Shown here: piece after piece, positions 12,401 to 23,402 of the stretch | Numbering within the stretch: position 1 is the first letter of the stretch | How the letters are laid out: each line of letters begins with the position of its first letter | NCBI GenBank assembly: GCA_002778095.1 | Contig: PCDL01000012.1 | Span: 1,922,001-1,986,000 of the forward strand | Reading direction: 5' to 3' | Length of the DNA: 64,000 nucleotides | Source: Fragosphaeria purpurea | Taxonomy: Eukaryota > Ascomycota > Sordariomycetes > Ophiostomatales > Ophiostomataceae | The notes under the pieces: generated by a model | Told to the model about the DNA's origin: nothing | The model's database searches: none | The model's input: only the letters and a program-made list of their open reading frames with translations | Position numbers and translations under genes: made by a program

Positions 12401-14642
12401 CTCGCCTCCTGGTGTGCACCCTCACGCCGCCGACATGGCCGAGCGAGCCGTACGTGATCCGCAAGCCGGGCCTGCAGCAAACAACGCGGCGTCGACCCAT
12501 ACCGGGGACTCCTCCTCTCTGCACCCTGTGGGATCCAACTTCGTGGGTGAAAACGCAACAGCCACGCAGGTGGCGTCGGACCATTTGAAAAAAGAAGATG
12601 CATCCCAGCCCCCGACGGAACCCAAAAAACCCCGCTGTATGTACCGTGATGACTGCCAGACCGGTTCGACGGCGCGGAAGGCCATCTCCCACGTGTTCGG
12701 CCGAAACAAGCTGTGCACGCGGATGATCCCCACGGAGGTGTGGGTGCATTACTGCCGCAAGCACTACCAACGGACACGGTACCGCAATGCCAGCGACTAC
12801 CCGAAGCAGCAGATGCAGCTCGTTCAGAAGCAGATCGAACGCGTTCAAGCGTGGAGCGACGCTAATGTCCGGCTCGGCAAGGATCCCGTTCTCAAGGACT
12901 GGGCCCTCTCCGTCCGGAAGCGGGAGCAGCGCCGTCTCGACAACATGCAGGCCGCCGCCGCCGTGGCTGCGAGCAAGAAGCGTCCGTTTTCCGACGACGC
13001 GGAGGACGATGACGACGACGGCGACGGCGACGGCGACGACGAAGACCGTGGCGAGACCTCGAGCACGGCGGTGCCGGACTGGGTCGTCGAGAAGCTGGGC
13101 GGAGGCTATTCGACCCCCGCCATTTTGGCCATTGTCGCACGCATCATGAGCGACCTGGTCGAGGGCCGTTTGCCGGAGGTTCCGGACGTGGAAATCCTGC
13201 CCAACATCGTGTCGGAGAAACCCACCAACGGCACCAACGACGAGACCGCGGGCGGCAACGGTAGAGCCAGGAAGAGCTATGCCAAGCGGCGCACGGCCAG
13301 CACGTCGGCGCCGGTGTCGGCTACGACCGGCGGCCACCGCCGCACGCAGTCCGTCAACACCGCGGCGTTGCGGCATGACACGACGGGTACATTCGGTCTG
13401 GCCCGTAGGAATAGCCAGCCAACGAACCTCATGCCGCTGTCGGCCGCCCCGCCGAGGGCGAGCCAACCTCCGCTGCCGCCGCCTCCGTTTGAGAAGCGCC
13501 CGCGTATCGGCCTGGGCATCGATTACGGCGGCTACGGCCACAGCCAAGACGCCACCAGCTTCGGCAGTTTTGAGCAACCCCGGCGGGCCATTCCGCCGCC
13601 CCCGCTGTTCTCCGACAACACGCAGCGCCCGGGCGTTGGCGGAAGCCGCCTGCAACTGGCCCATCGACCGGCCTTTGGCGGCATCCGAGAGAGCAGCGAC
13701 GAGACCCAAGGTTACTATGACGTCCCCGGCCACGGCGGCACCGGCAGCACCAGCGATGCTTATCGCCCCCCGGCCCCATCGCAGTCTTTCCCCCAGCAGC
13801 AGTCGCAGCCGCTGTCGCAGTACCACGATGATCAACCGCGGTACGATCATGGGCCGCAGGTTTTCGAAGGCCGTCGGGACTATACGACACATCGTCACAG
13901 TGCATCTGTTTCGGGGCCCGGCAACGCCGGCTACGGCAGCCTACCGGCGCCCAACCCACTGCGCGGGCGCCGTTTGTCGCTGGCGCGTCAGCTGGAGACC
14001 TCGCCCTTTGTGACAAACGCGGCGGTCCACACCCGCACGGGTCCTGCCCACCAGCGCTCGCAGTCGGAGGCCGCGTTCTTTCCCCAGCTGCCGTTGCCCC
14101 GCAACACGCGCCCTACGTCGTCCCACGGGAGCGACCCGGCCCTCTTCGTGTCGCGGCCTGTTGCCGGCCACAACATGGGCAGCGATGGCTATGCGGGCGG
14201 CGGGCACGGTCACCGTGACCACCCGGCTGGTCAGCGGGACGCCATCATGCGCGAGATGCAGCAAGACGTGGAAAAGCACTTTTTCAAGCAGTGCCAGGAG
14301 CAGCACGAGAAACAGCAGCACGAGAAGCAGCAGCAGCTGCTGCTGCAGACCCAGCGCCACGATGTGCACCAATACAGCCGCTCCGGGAACAACCATGGTG
14401 AGGCGCCGCGCGACCGATTTGCCAACACCCGCGATCGCCTGTTTGACAACGTGCGTCTGCCTCCGCTGCTGGGCACCAAGATCGAGGCCTCGGCGCCGGA
14501 GCACGCGACGCCCGACCAGCCGGGCCACGCCCGCCAACAGAGTGCACCCAGCGTGAGCGAGGTGCTCAACGGATGTCCAACGGGGTCCAACTTCTCGACG
14601 CTCACGTCGCCTCCCAAGATGAACCTGTCGTCGGGCCACTAG
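9458..14642 (+). CDS. Large fungal regulatory protein with a Cys/His module, two exons
   Basis: Two long open frames join into one 1,189-residue protein: exon 1 is 9458-10563 and exon 2 is 12179-14642. The donor GTAAGA at 10564 and the acceptor after TGCTAAC...CAG at 12178 have matching phase. The second frame has no ATG of its own upstream of the Cys/His module except internal ones. Two pieces I associate with one fungal family sit in different exons: NRTPWDAGGYSL and HKFSDSRSS in exon 1, HKRAVSAPDF (about residue 396) in exon 2. The core module, residues 522-570, has the spacing C-x5-C-x19-C-x12-C-x2-H, ends in CRKHYQRTRYRN and looks zinc-binding. The rest is disordered, with Gly/Ser and Gln runs, an acidic stretch and a Gln-rich coiled coil near residue 1060. 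A nuclear regulatory role is inferred. I do not know an established gene name. The alternative is two adjacent genes. Confidence 0.75.
10564..12178 (+). other. 1.6 kb intron of the regulatory gene
   Basis: This intron runs from GTAAGA to a TGCTAAC branch point 12 bases before the CAACAG-type acceptor at 12178. At 1,615 nt it is roughly ten to twenty times longer than the other introns in the window. It is pyrimidine-rich on the sense strand and its second half contains a degenerate repeat array. It may contain an unrecognised exon or an alternative promoter for a shorter isoform. Confidence 0.65.
11534..12085 (+). repeat. Interrupted array of a short hairpin-forming repeat
   Basis: At least six copies of the core TTCAACAWWGYGAGAAGA begin at 11661, 11739, 11769, 11833, 11904 and 11964 (the 11739 copy is the weakest), with fainter copies at both ends. 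Spacing is mostly 60-78 nt, once 30. Each strong core is an imperfect inverted repeat: a TCTTC arm, a loop of about ten bases containing AACA, then a GAAGA arm. Several copies are followed by a second shared block like GAAGCTTTT and by TTTCATCA. No coding frame runs through the array. Confidence 0.75.
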
Positions 14643-16719
14643 TAGAGACCGGGCGACTCATCCATGTTGCCAGGACGGCCTGGTGTTGCGGTTGTGCGTC
14701 GTCTTTGATTTATTGACTGCGGTAGTTTTTTTTTTCTTTTTTTTTCAACTGAACTGGTTTCTTTCAACCGCGCTGGTTTTTCGCACTATTTTATTTTATT
14801 ATTCTTTTCTTTTTGTTTTTCTGCATGAGATGGGCCCACGACCGACACGAGGGAGCGTCATTGCGATGCATTTGAAAATAGAAAAAAATACAAAAAAAAG
14901 AATGGGGGTAGGGAAAGGGAAAGGGATACGGACTGGGAGAACGGCGTTTATTATTATTATTATTATTTTCTTTCTTTAGGGGTAGCATTTTGCGTTTGTT
15001 TTTCTTTTTTCTTTTCTAGAAAGCCCTATGGGCCAAAGGGGGACACGGAAAGAGGATACGGAAAGGGATGGACTACGGAACGGATCGGTTTGCTCTTTGC
15101 TTTGTCTTTGTTTTTCTTTTTGCTTTTTCAAAAGGAAGCCTGTTTCCTCGTTATAAGAAGTCGTGCTCTTTCTTCTTTCTTCTTTCCTTTTTTCTATTTC
15201 TCGCTACCTAGACCTTCCCTTGTAGAGGGTAAAAGGACCACAATTGAGATTTTCACAACAAATAGGGTTCTGCTTTGCTTTGCACGTTGCTTTGTAGCGT
15301 TGAGTTCTTGAGAGCAACTGCTGTAGAACATAGCGATGGCTTCTCGGTGCTTTGATGATTTCGATGATTTCGATTGACCATTTGTTATACCGGTCCCGTT
15401 TGATGCTCTTGCCACGCCTTTGTCTTTTCTCACGAGAGAGCTTTGTTGCTTCATGCGTTCAACTTGAGAGGCATCTGTGAGCATACACGACGAGACCGAA
15501 AGACAACGGGAGCTGCAAAAACCAGGGCGGCTTTGTGATAACCGTTTGCTCTGGCCATGTTTTCTTTCTTCTCTTAGACTATGGAAAGAGATATCACGAA
15601 TCATAAAACAAGCCCGCTTTCTTCTTTTTTCCTCTCTCTACTCTTCGTCCTCATTTTCGTCTGCTCACTGCCACCATCATAGAGTAGCATACAGAAAGAA
15701 AACGATAAAAATTACGAGTCTGGTATTCTTCCGTGTCGAGCATACAGTTCGTCTACATCGTAAAACCCGTCCGTCTCGTTGGCCTCTCTGTCGGCATGGT
15801 CCTCGTGGTCGTTTCTCTATGTTTCCCCCCTAAAGCACTTGCCGGCCGTTCCGAATTCCGTTTGGGGTGACCACTTCGTCCAGCTTGAGACATCGAGGGC
15901 ATTCTGACTTTCTCATCTTTTTGATAAAAATAATACGCCGAGGAAAGACCCTGTTGTACAGAAGAACGTTGTGTCGGCATTCTTGCTTTGTAAATGAAAC
16001 TCGACGTGAACAGAAAGAAACACAAATACGAGCAGAAACATAAACAAAAGAAGATAATAAGATCATCCAAGACAAAAGTCGTTGCAAGAGAACCAACAGG
16101 ATGCGGGGAAGAGACCTGTTGGCGCCATACGAGTGAAGAAAGAAGGGAAAGAAAAGAAGAAAGAAAATACACATATACTTCTCACGGATGATCACCTAAG
16201 ACCACCAAGACCCACCCCTGCCCACCCCGTTTCAGAACCGTCAGAAACTATAGAGGGTCTGGGCTTTCACTCACTTTTGTCAGTGCATGTTCGACCGCAA
16301 AAGCCAACGTCGATGCGCCGGAACCGCATCTTTCCTTTGCTTAGCTGCTGACACCATGCAGTCGAATACCTTGGGTCCCATTCGCTATTACGGGGCGCGG
16401 ACTGAGCTAAGAACGAGAAAGCAACCGTCCCCTCTTTCTTGGGATTCTTTCGTCATGGTTTGCTATCTTTTTATTATTTGTGCTCACTTTGGATATTATT
16501 TTTGGTGACCTTCATCTCTTCTTTTTTGTTTGTTTTTCATTTTCATTTTCTCTTTTTATTTGGCCCCCTTCCTTCATCTCGTAGACAGGTCTTTCTCTTG
16601 TTTTATATCATCCCGAGAGAACCAAGCATCACGCCTCATACCGTTTCTGTATCGCTACGAGGAGCTGCATTGCCACGACCCTTGATCCCCTCACGCCAGC
16701 CCAACGAGGGCCTGCTGCT
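14643..16719. other. Intergenic: 3' region and P450 leader
   Basis: No gene was supported. The first part is T-rich 3' flanking DNA with a TTA microsatellite at 14948-14966. A short direct repeat of GATGATTTC lies near 15350-15372. The last 200 bases before 16720 are the pyrimidine-rich leader of the P450 gene. Confidence 0.6.
14948..14966. repeat. (TTA)n microsatellite
   Basis: Six TTA units lie in the 3' flank of the upstream gene. Confidence 0.85.
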
Positions 16720-18850
16720 ATGGTCTCCTCCGTGGTTGTCGTGGTTGCGGCGGCGGCCGCCTACGCCGTCTTCGCCGTCGTGCACGGCTTGCGGACCAAC
16801 ATCCGCAAGGCCCGCAAGACCGGCCTGCCGTATCTCGTCCTGCGTGCGTGCTCATCGTCCGTTGTGTCCTTTTTCTTTCCTTTCATGCCATGACGCTGAC
16901 AGCCCCCAGCCTGCTCGCCCTTCAACATGGCCTGGCAGCTCACCTACAAGCTCTGGATGCCCTTGATCCAGCTCCTCCCTGCCCGCCTCTGGAAGAACTG
17001 GCTGTTGTACGTTTTATCCCCCCCCTTACCACGCTCTTCTTGTCCACCATTCTTACTTCGTCCCCCCCAGCGTCATGCACCCCGACTGGGGCTACATCTA
17101 CCAGCAGGAACCCTACGCCCGCCTCGGCGACACCTTTCTCACCGCCTCCCCCAACGGCCTCATCCTCTACACCCAGAGCCCCGCCGCCATCCACCAGATC
17201 ACCGCCCGCCGCGAGCATTTCCCCAAGGCCACCTTTTACTACGGTGTGCTCGAGCTCTTCGGCCGCAACCTCGTCACCACCGAGGGCGCCGTCTGGCGGC
17301 TGCACCGCAAGGCCACGAGCGCCTCGTTCAACGAGAAAAACGCCGCCCACACGTTCGCCGAGACCATCTACCAGACCCAGCGCCTGCTCGCCAAGTGGAC
17401 CGCCACCGCCGCGAGCGCCCACCCGACCATCACCACCGTCGAGCAGGACACCATGACGCTGGCCCTCAACATCATCGGCTACGTCGGGTTCGGCCTGCGG
17501 TTTGCCTGGCCGGGGGACGATGAGGAGGACAAGGATAAGAACGGGGACGGGGACGACAACCCCGCCCTGCAAAAATACGGCAGCCACCGCCCGCCGCCGC
17601 CCGGCTACACCATGACCTTTGCGGCGTCGGTCGAGCACGTGCTGCGCCGCATCATGCTCGTGCTGCTGCTGCCCGCCTGGCTGCTGCGCGCGCTCGCTGC
17701 CGTCGTCGGCGGCGCGCCGCGCGAGGCCTACGAGGCCAACGCCAACTACGTGCGCTACATGCGCGCCTTTCTCGCCGACAAGACCGCCGCCGTGCAGGCC
17801 GGCGACCGCGGCGAGGGCGGCATGGACATCATGGGGCAGCTCGTCCGGAGCCGCTACCAGGCAGCGGCCCAAAAAACCGGTGGTGGCGCGTCCAGCGACA
17901 CCCCCCCCACCCTCACCGACGACGAAATCATCGGCAACGCCTTCATCATGCTCGTCGCCGGCCACGAGACCACGGCCAACACGCTGCACTTTACGCTGCT
18001 CGCGCTCGCGTGCCGCCCGGCCAGCCAGCGCGCGTTGCAGGCCGACGTGGACCGCCTGCTCGGCCGCGCGTCCGACCCGGCCGCCGACTGGCGCTACGAG
18101 CACTGCGTCCCCGCCCTGCTGGCGTCGACGCTCGGCGCCGCCATGAACGAGACGCTGCGCCTGCTGCCGCCCGTCGTCAGCATGCCCAAGTGGGTCGCGC
18201 CGCCGCGCGACCAGGTGCTCGTCCTGCCCGACGGGGCGGCGCACCAACAACAACAACACGTGCTGCCGGCGGGGCTCATCATCACGCTCAACGCCGTCAA
18301 CGCGCACCGCAACCCGCGGTACTGGCCGCCGGGGCGGGGCGGCGTCGACGACACCAACGAGTACGTGCCGGAGCGCTGGTTCCGGGGGGGACCAGCGGAT
18401 GGGACTGGACCAGCGGATGCGACTTTGGCAGGGGACGCCGCCGTCGACGGCGCCGACACCGAAGACTACGGCGGGTTCCAGGGCCCCGACACGAGCGCGC
18501 AGCTGTTCCGCCCCGTGCGCGGCAGCTTCGTGCCCTTCTCCGACGGCCCGCGCAGCTGCCTGGGCCGGCGCATCGCGCAGGTCGAGCTCGTGGCCGCGCT
18601 GGCCGTGCTGTTCCAGCGGTACAGCGTCGAGCTGGCCGTCGACGGCCTGCCGGGCGGCGATGACGAGACTGTGGAAGCGCTCGACGGGCCCGCCCGGCGC
18701 GCCCTCTACGCCCAGGCGCAGGCGCGCGCGCAGGCCACCCTCCGCGACGCGCGGTCGCTGCTGACGCTCAAGCTGCCGAGCGGCGCCGGCGTGCCACTCC
18801 GGCTGGTGCCGCGGGGCCAAGAGCGGTTCTTCGACTGCGTCGAGGCGTGA
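16720..18850 (+). CDS. Cytochrome P450 monooxygenase, three exons
   Basis: Exons 16720-16843, 16910-17006 and 17071-18850 give a 666-residue protein. The introns are 66 and 64 nt, with donors GTGCGT and GTACGT. The N-terminus is a hydrophobic anchor (residues 2-23) followed by a basic stretch, as in ER-bound fungal P450s. The hallmarks are all present: I-helix AGHETTANT near residue 368, E-x-x-R in NETLRLLP near 432, PERW near 506, and the heme loop FSDGPRSCLG with the axial Cys near 570. The protein is longer than the usual 500-550 residues because of Gln- and Gly-rich loops and an insert between PERW and the heme loop. It is expected to use a reductase to oxidise a small lipophilic substrate, which the sequence does not reveal. 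No other biosynthetic gene is adjacent. The CYP family number was not assigned. Confidence 0.93.
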
Positions 18851-20390
18851 AGGGGGAGATGGAATGGGGATGGGGATAGGGATGGCTCTGTTCCCCCGAT
18901 GAACATATGTACGCTACGTCAATACTTTTGAAGATGCTACAAACATGGCACGAAGCAAACGATACCCACGGTGCACCTTGTTCGCCCTGTTCAACGTCTT
19001 CCCAGTGGACAGAACAATGGCGGCTGATCTTCACCGTTGACCAGTCTTCAATTCTCTCAGTCAGCAAAGTACGGCGTCAGTACGTAAGTACCTTTGTACA
19101 CAACAAGTACCTTTGTGTACAACAAAGACGCTTTGTACGCAGAGCACTAGCCACTCGATTTTCCATTCGTGTTGCGTGATTGGTCAGAAGGACCCCTGCT
19201 ACTTTTGGCTCACCAATCGATGCGGTCATTTCCGCCCCATTTCTGGTGTGGGCTACCTTTTTTGTGTACTCGAGCACCAGGCCTGCGGGGAGGGGTACGT
19301 ACCGTCAAAAGGCAGTTCGCAGGGCCAGCTCCCCCCAGCCACCCGAATTTTGACGCTCTTTCAGCATCGGTTCTCCCTGTCGCGCGCCTTCCTTTGTTAT
19401 GCGGGCCGCCTCACACATTTCCAGCTTCCTGTTCGCACTTGGCCCTGCTACGGGCAGCTGCGTTGCGTGGGGAGCGCCTTCCCCAATATCCCTTTTGGGA
19501 TCACTCGTCATCTGCCTCAGTTTTCTTTTCTCTTTTATTTCCGCCTCTGTCGACTTTTTCTGTCTTTTTCTTACTTCTTTTTGCTTCCCTTTTTCCTTTT
19601 CCTTTTCCCTTTTTCTCCCCTTTTTTTAACTTATTTCTTTGTCGCGACAACCAAACCGTCTGCTGAACTACCCGAAAACGAGTCGGTCTTTACGCTGCCG
19701 TTCCTGCCTGTAAGTGTGTTTCGCTCTTTCCCTCAATCGTTCTGCTGTCATCTTCCCAAACGGAAAGAAGCAAGGTGCCCCATTTCATCATCATCCTTGT
19801 CCCCGAATTAGAAAGAACGAAGCAGAGAACCCACTGTTCGTCCCGCGCCTGCTTCTGCGGAGCAGGGGAAAAGAAGAACGGAGCTTTTTTTTTTGTCTAT
19901 TTCTTTATTTGCCTTCTTTCCCGTTTTTATTTTGGCTCCCGCCTGTCAAAGCGCGTTCTTTCCCAGCTTGTACTGGGCGGGGGTTTGTCGCGGGAGTGGG
20001 TGGGCCTTCTAATTTGCGCCCGCACGCCGGTCGCTGTTGTCCCTTTCTAGCTGCCCCCCATCATACCGATTCTGTATGCCTCGCTAACACGCGACGGGTC
20101 AGACCAAAGAAAAACATAAACAAAGCAAAACAAACCCGCCGCGCGCTGTCCCCCCCCCTTCGCACTGCCCACTCTCTTTTTCGTCCGCCAAAGAGCACAC
20201 ACCGCCCGCTTCAATCCGCAATCCCACCACCGTTTTGATTTGACATCAACAAAGAAAAAAAAACACAACCAAACAATCGCATTGCGACACACGGACTTGT
20301 ACGCGCCAGGCGACCAAAATACAACCTTTTTTTTGTTCTTTTTTTTTTGTCTCTTCACAAAGAATCCTAAATTACACGACCGACACCAAA
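18851..20390. other. Intergenic with GTAC-rich repeats
   Basis: Nothing coding was supported. A cluster of GTAC-containing repeats lies at 19075-19140. From about 19500 the sense strand becomes T/C-rich, as expected for the leader of the gene at 20391. Confidence 0.6.
19086..19123. repeat. 19-bp tandem repeat with nested inverted repeat
   Basis: Two adjacent 19-bp units, AAGTACCTTTGTACACAAC and AAGTACCTTTGTGTACAAC, differ only at the centre of the GTAC part. They also create a perfect 8-bp inverted repeat, TTGTACAC at 19094-19101 and GTGTACAA at 19115-19122. A further CTTTGTAC follows at 19131. Confidence 0.85.
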
Positions 20391-21642
20391 ATGACGTCCT
20401 GGTTGCGCGCGCAAAAGAAATCCGACCTCGTCGACATCGCCGAGACGGTTGGGCTGAAAAAGTGAGTTTCTTTACCGTGTTCTTGTTTTGTATACGATCG
20501 TGAGTGAACGCGCAACAACGCTGCAAGCATGCGCGCTGGTGTTGAGTTTGCGATTGCGTTTGCAAAGAGTGTTCTTCGACGCGCTTTTTTTATTTCGTCG
20601 CGTCTTTTATGTTCAGCGAGCTAACTCTTGTTCTTCGCTTTACAGTGTCGCGAGCTTGAAAAAGAGCGACCTCGAGACCTCCCTCGACGAGTACCTCACC
20701 GACAACGCGTCGCAGTGGTCGTCCAACGCCAAGCTGTCGCCCTATTTCAACATCCGCTCCCGGTCCGCTGGCTCCCCCGTCAAGAAGGAGCTGTCGGGCT
20801 CCGGGTCGGCCACGTCCACCTCCGACGTCAAAGTGCCCAAGCGCCGCCAGACCAAGGCCGCCCAGCAGCAACAGCAGCTGGACGAGGCCGCCGCCGCGGG
20901 CACCGACGACGACGACCGCCTGGGCCGCGTCGGTCGCACCACCAACGCGCTGATGCGCACCCCCGGCCGCGCGCTGTCGCTCGCCGCAAGCCGCATTCCG
21001 CTGCCCGCGTCGCCCGCCAACGTCGCCCAGGCCGTCGACCGCAGCGCCCTCGCCGTGCGCGAGCGCGTCGTCTCGCTCTACGAAGACTCGGGCATCACCG
21101 AGGTCACCCAGGCGACGCGCGAGACCCTCTCCACCGTGACCTCCATCATCCTGCTCGTGGGCGGCTTCGAGTGGTACCACCTGCGGCGCGAGGTTCTGCC
21201 CGGCCGCTACGCGTTTGCCGTCCCCGCCATCCGCGCCCTCGGCACGCGCGAGTACCCCATTGAGTTGCCCGACGTGTTCTTGCTGGCGACCGCGTCGTTC
21301 TGGTCGCCCGTGCTTCTGTACGCGCTGATCACCATCGTGCTGCCGGGTCTGCTGGGCTACTTCGTCAACCTGTCGGCCGCCAGCGGCAGCCACCACACGG
21401 GCCGCGGGCGCTCGCGGCCGTTCTCTACGGCCGAGTACGCCGTGGATCCGCTGACGTTTAGCGTCACCAAGGCGCTTCTGGCCTACGTCATACTGGGCCA
21501 GGGCGTGACGCTCGGCGACTGGGTCGACGAGGTGTCTGTCGTGCGCATCAACTCAGCCCTGTACGGGGGCTGGCAAGGCGCCGTGGCCGGCGCCGCCATC
21601 ACGGGTCTGGCAAGTCTGTACGACGCGGTGCTACGGAAATAA
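20391..21642 (+). CDS. Multi-pass membrane protein with SAP/HeH-like N-terminus, two exons
   Basis: Exon 1 (20391-20461) and exon 2 (20646-21642) encode 355 residues. The donor GTGAGT and the acceptor TTTACAG keep phase and rebuild the helical N-terminus. Residues 1-45 form a pair of helices with DLVDIAETVGLK and KKSDLETSLDEYL, like SAP or HeH/LEM-related folds found in inner nuclear membrane proteins. A basic and Gln-rich linker follows. Four to five hydrophobic segments come next, at about residues 187-203, 233-265 (probably two), 301-315 and 332-350. Nuclear envelope or ER location is an inference from this layout. I recognise it as a conserved fungal protein type without a known function. 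A longer open frame that starts at 20488 inside the intron is an artefact. Confidence 0.85.
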
Positions 21643-23402
21643 GTTGAGGGGGGGTGTGAGGGAGACTAACGCGGTCTCCGAACGCGACCCGAAAAGACGA
21701 CCCATGCAACAAGATTCTTCGCCTTTTTTTGTTTACACCTGCTCAAGTTTCGCCGCAATGGAGCCGGCACCAGACGGGGCATATATGTTAACCCTAGCAG
21801 CCTGCCTCGTTCATGATACAAAGGGCCGTTTTGAGAACTTTCTGATTTGCTGAGAGCACGTTGTTTTGGTTTTTTCTTGCTCTTTTTTTCTATAATTCAC
21901 CTGTCGGAGGAGTTTACGACAGCCACCTTTTCATGGCGTATAGGGCGTTTGTGGCGTTGTGGCCCTGGGCTCTCTCGACCTGTTTTCGCCTGATACCTTT
22001 TTTCCCCTCTGCCCTTTTTGACTTGCCCCATTGGTTTTGCGACCGCCACAGTACCAAGACCATTTCAACGTTTGGCATTGAGGGGTGTGTGTGTGTGTGT
22101 CTGTTATTTTGGTATTGTCTTATGCTGTCTTGCTTTATTTGTTTTCGGGACGTTCTATGTGGATCTTCTCTGTGCAGACGGCTTCAGATTGGTTCCGAAT
22201 CCGCTGCGTACAGCCACCACGCAAACCCCAACTTATTGTGATACCGGGCTTTTGACGTGATGTTTTATTGTTTTTATGACATTTCTTGGGAACCACAGAA
22301 GAGGGATGTGGGATTTGAGATGTGAGGGTTTCTTTGTTCATTTGATGAAACGATGAGATCCTTTTTTGGGTTGGGCAACAGCAGGGATGGGATATGGGTA
22401 GGAACCAAACGAAGACGGGCATTCCTCTGGGAAGATGCGACGGCTTCTTTTCCTTTTTTCTTCTTTTTAGGTGCTTCATGACTTTGTTCTCTTATTTTGA
22501 AAAGAAAAGAGCTTTTCTCGTCTTTTGGCCATGTTTTTTGTATTCTCTTTTTTGCTGGTTCAGTATATTTTTTTGTTTCTACACTTTTTATTTTATGCAC
22601 ATCAATTGTCTATTGTCTTCGTCCTCGTCATCTTTCCCACAAGTAACAAAACATTTGTGTCATTGGTAAGACGCATCGCAGTTTCTTTAAATGCAAGTTC
22701 TTGCTGAGGTCCTAAGAGCAATCTTAAGAGCTTTCGCTTGCAGCTGGCGGCACGACGAGGACAGGGAAAATGCAGAACCATGGTTTTCTTATTGGCTCCT
22801 TCCCCCTTATTTGGCATCATCATAAACAATAACAACGGTTTGTAGTACGAGTCCAAACGCATTGCGAGGAGAAAAGGCATCGAGGTAATAAAAATTATCA
22901 AATTAAGCAGAAGGCTCCGGCTAAAGCCCAAAACACATTACAACAGACGTCATGCAGGAGAAAGAAGAAAGAAAACGAAAACGAAAAGAAAAGAAAAACC
23001 AGTTATGCAGAACAAGCAAAGATCTTCGTGCTCTTTCTCTCCATAAACGCCAGGGGAAAATCGAAACAAAAAAAACTAAAGTGATCCTGTTTTGCAACCC
23101 ATGTCCCGCCCATTCCTGTTCGTCTTTGTACAATGTGCAACTCGAATCGAAAAAGAGAGAGAAAAAAAAGAAGAAAGAAAGAAAAGCAAACGCCTCTTGC
23201 GCCTTCGTAAAGAAGATGAACCTTGAGATGCCCCCGAAAGAGCAACCGAAGAGAGAAGAACGCCCATACCCAGTGTAGAAGAAGAAAACCGAGACATGCT
23301 AGATGATAGTGGACAATGAAGAGAAAAATTAAAGAAGGAAGAAAAAGAAAGAAAGAAAAAATTAGGAACCAAGTTTGCCTGAAAAGAAAAACAAACACGA
23401 GG
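21643..23402. other. Intergenic between convergent genes
   Basis: This is the 3' flank shared by the convergent genes ending at 21642 and 23403. It contains a GT microsatellite at 22085-22100, T-rich runs up to about 22640, and A/G-rich DNA from 22950 to 23400. No gene was supported. Confidence 0.6.
22085..22100. repeat. (GT)n microsatellite
   Basis: Eight GT units lie in non-coding DNA. Confidence 0.85.

Noticed and set aside
12369..13898. 509-codon minus-strand frame opposite the regulatory gene
   Set aside because: It is antisense to a frame with a recognisable Cys/His module and has an Arg/Val-rich composition typical of antisense shadows in GC-rich coding DNA.
16940..18820. 626-codon minus-strand frame opposite the P450
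   Set aside because: The plus strand carries every P450 hallmark; the minus frame has no domain and an Arg/Gly/Val-rich composition.
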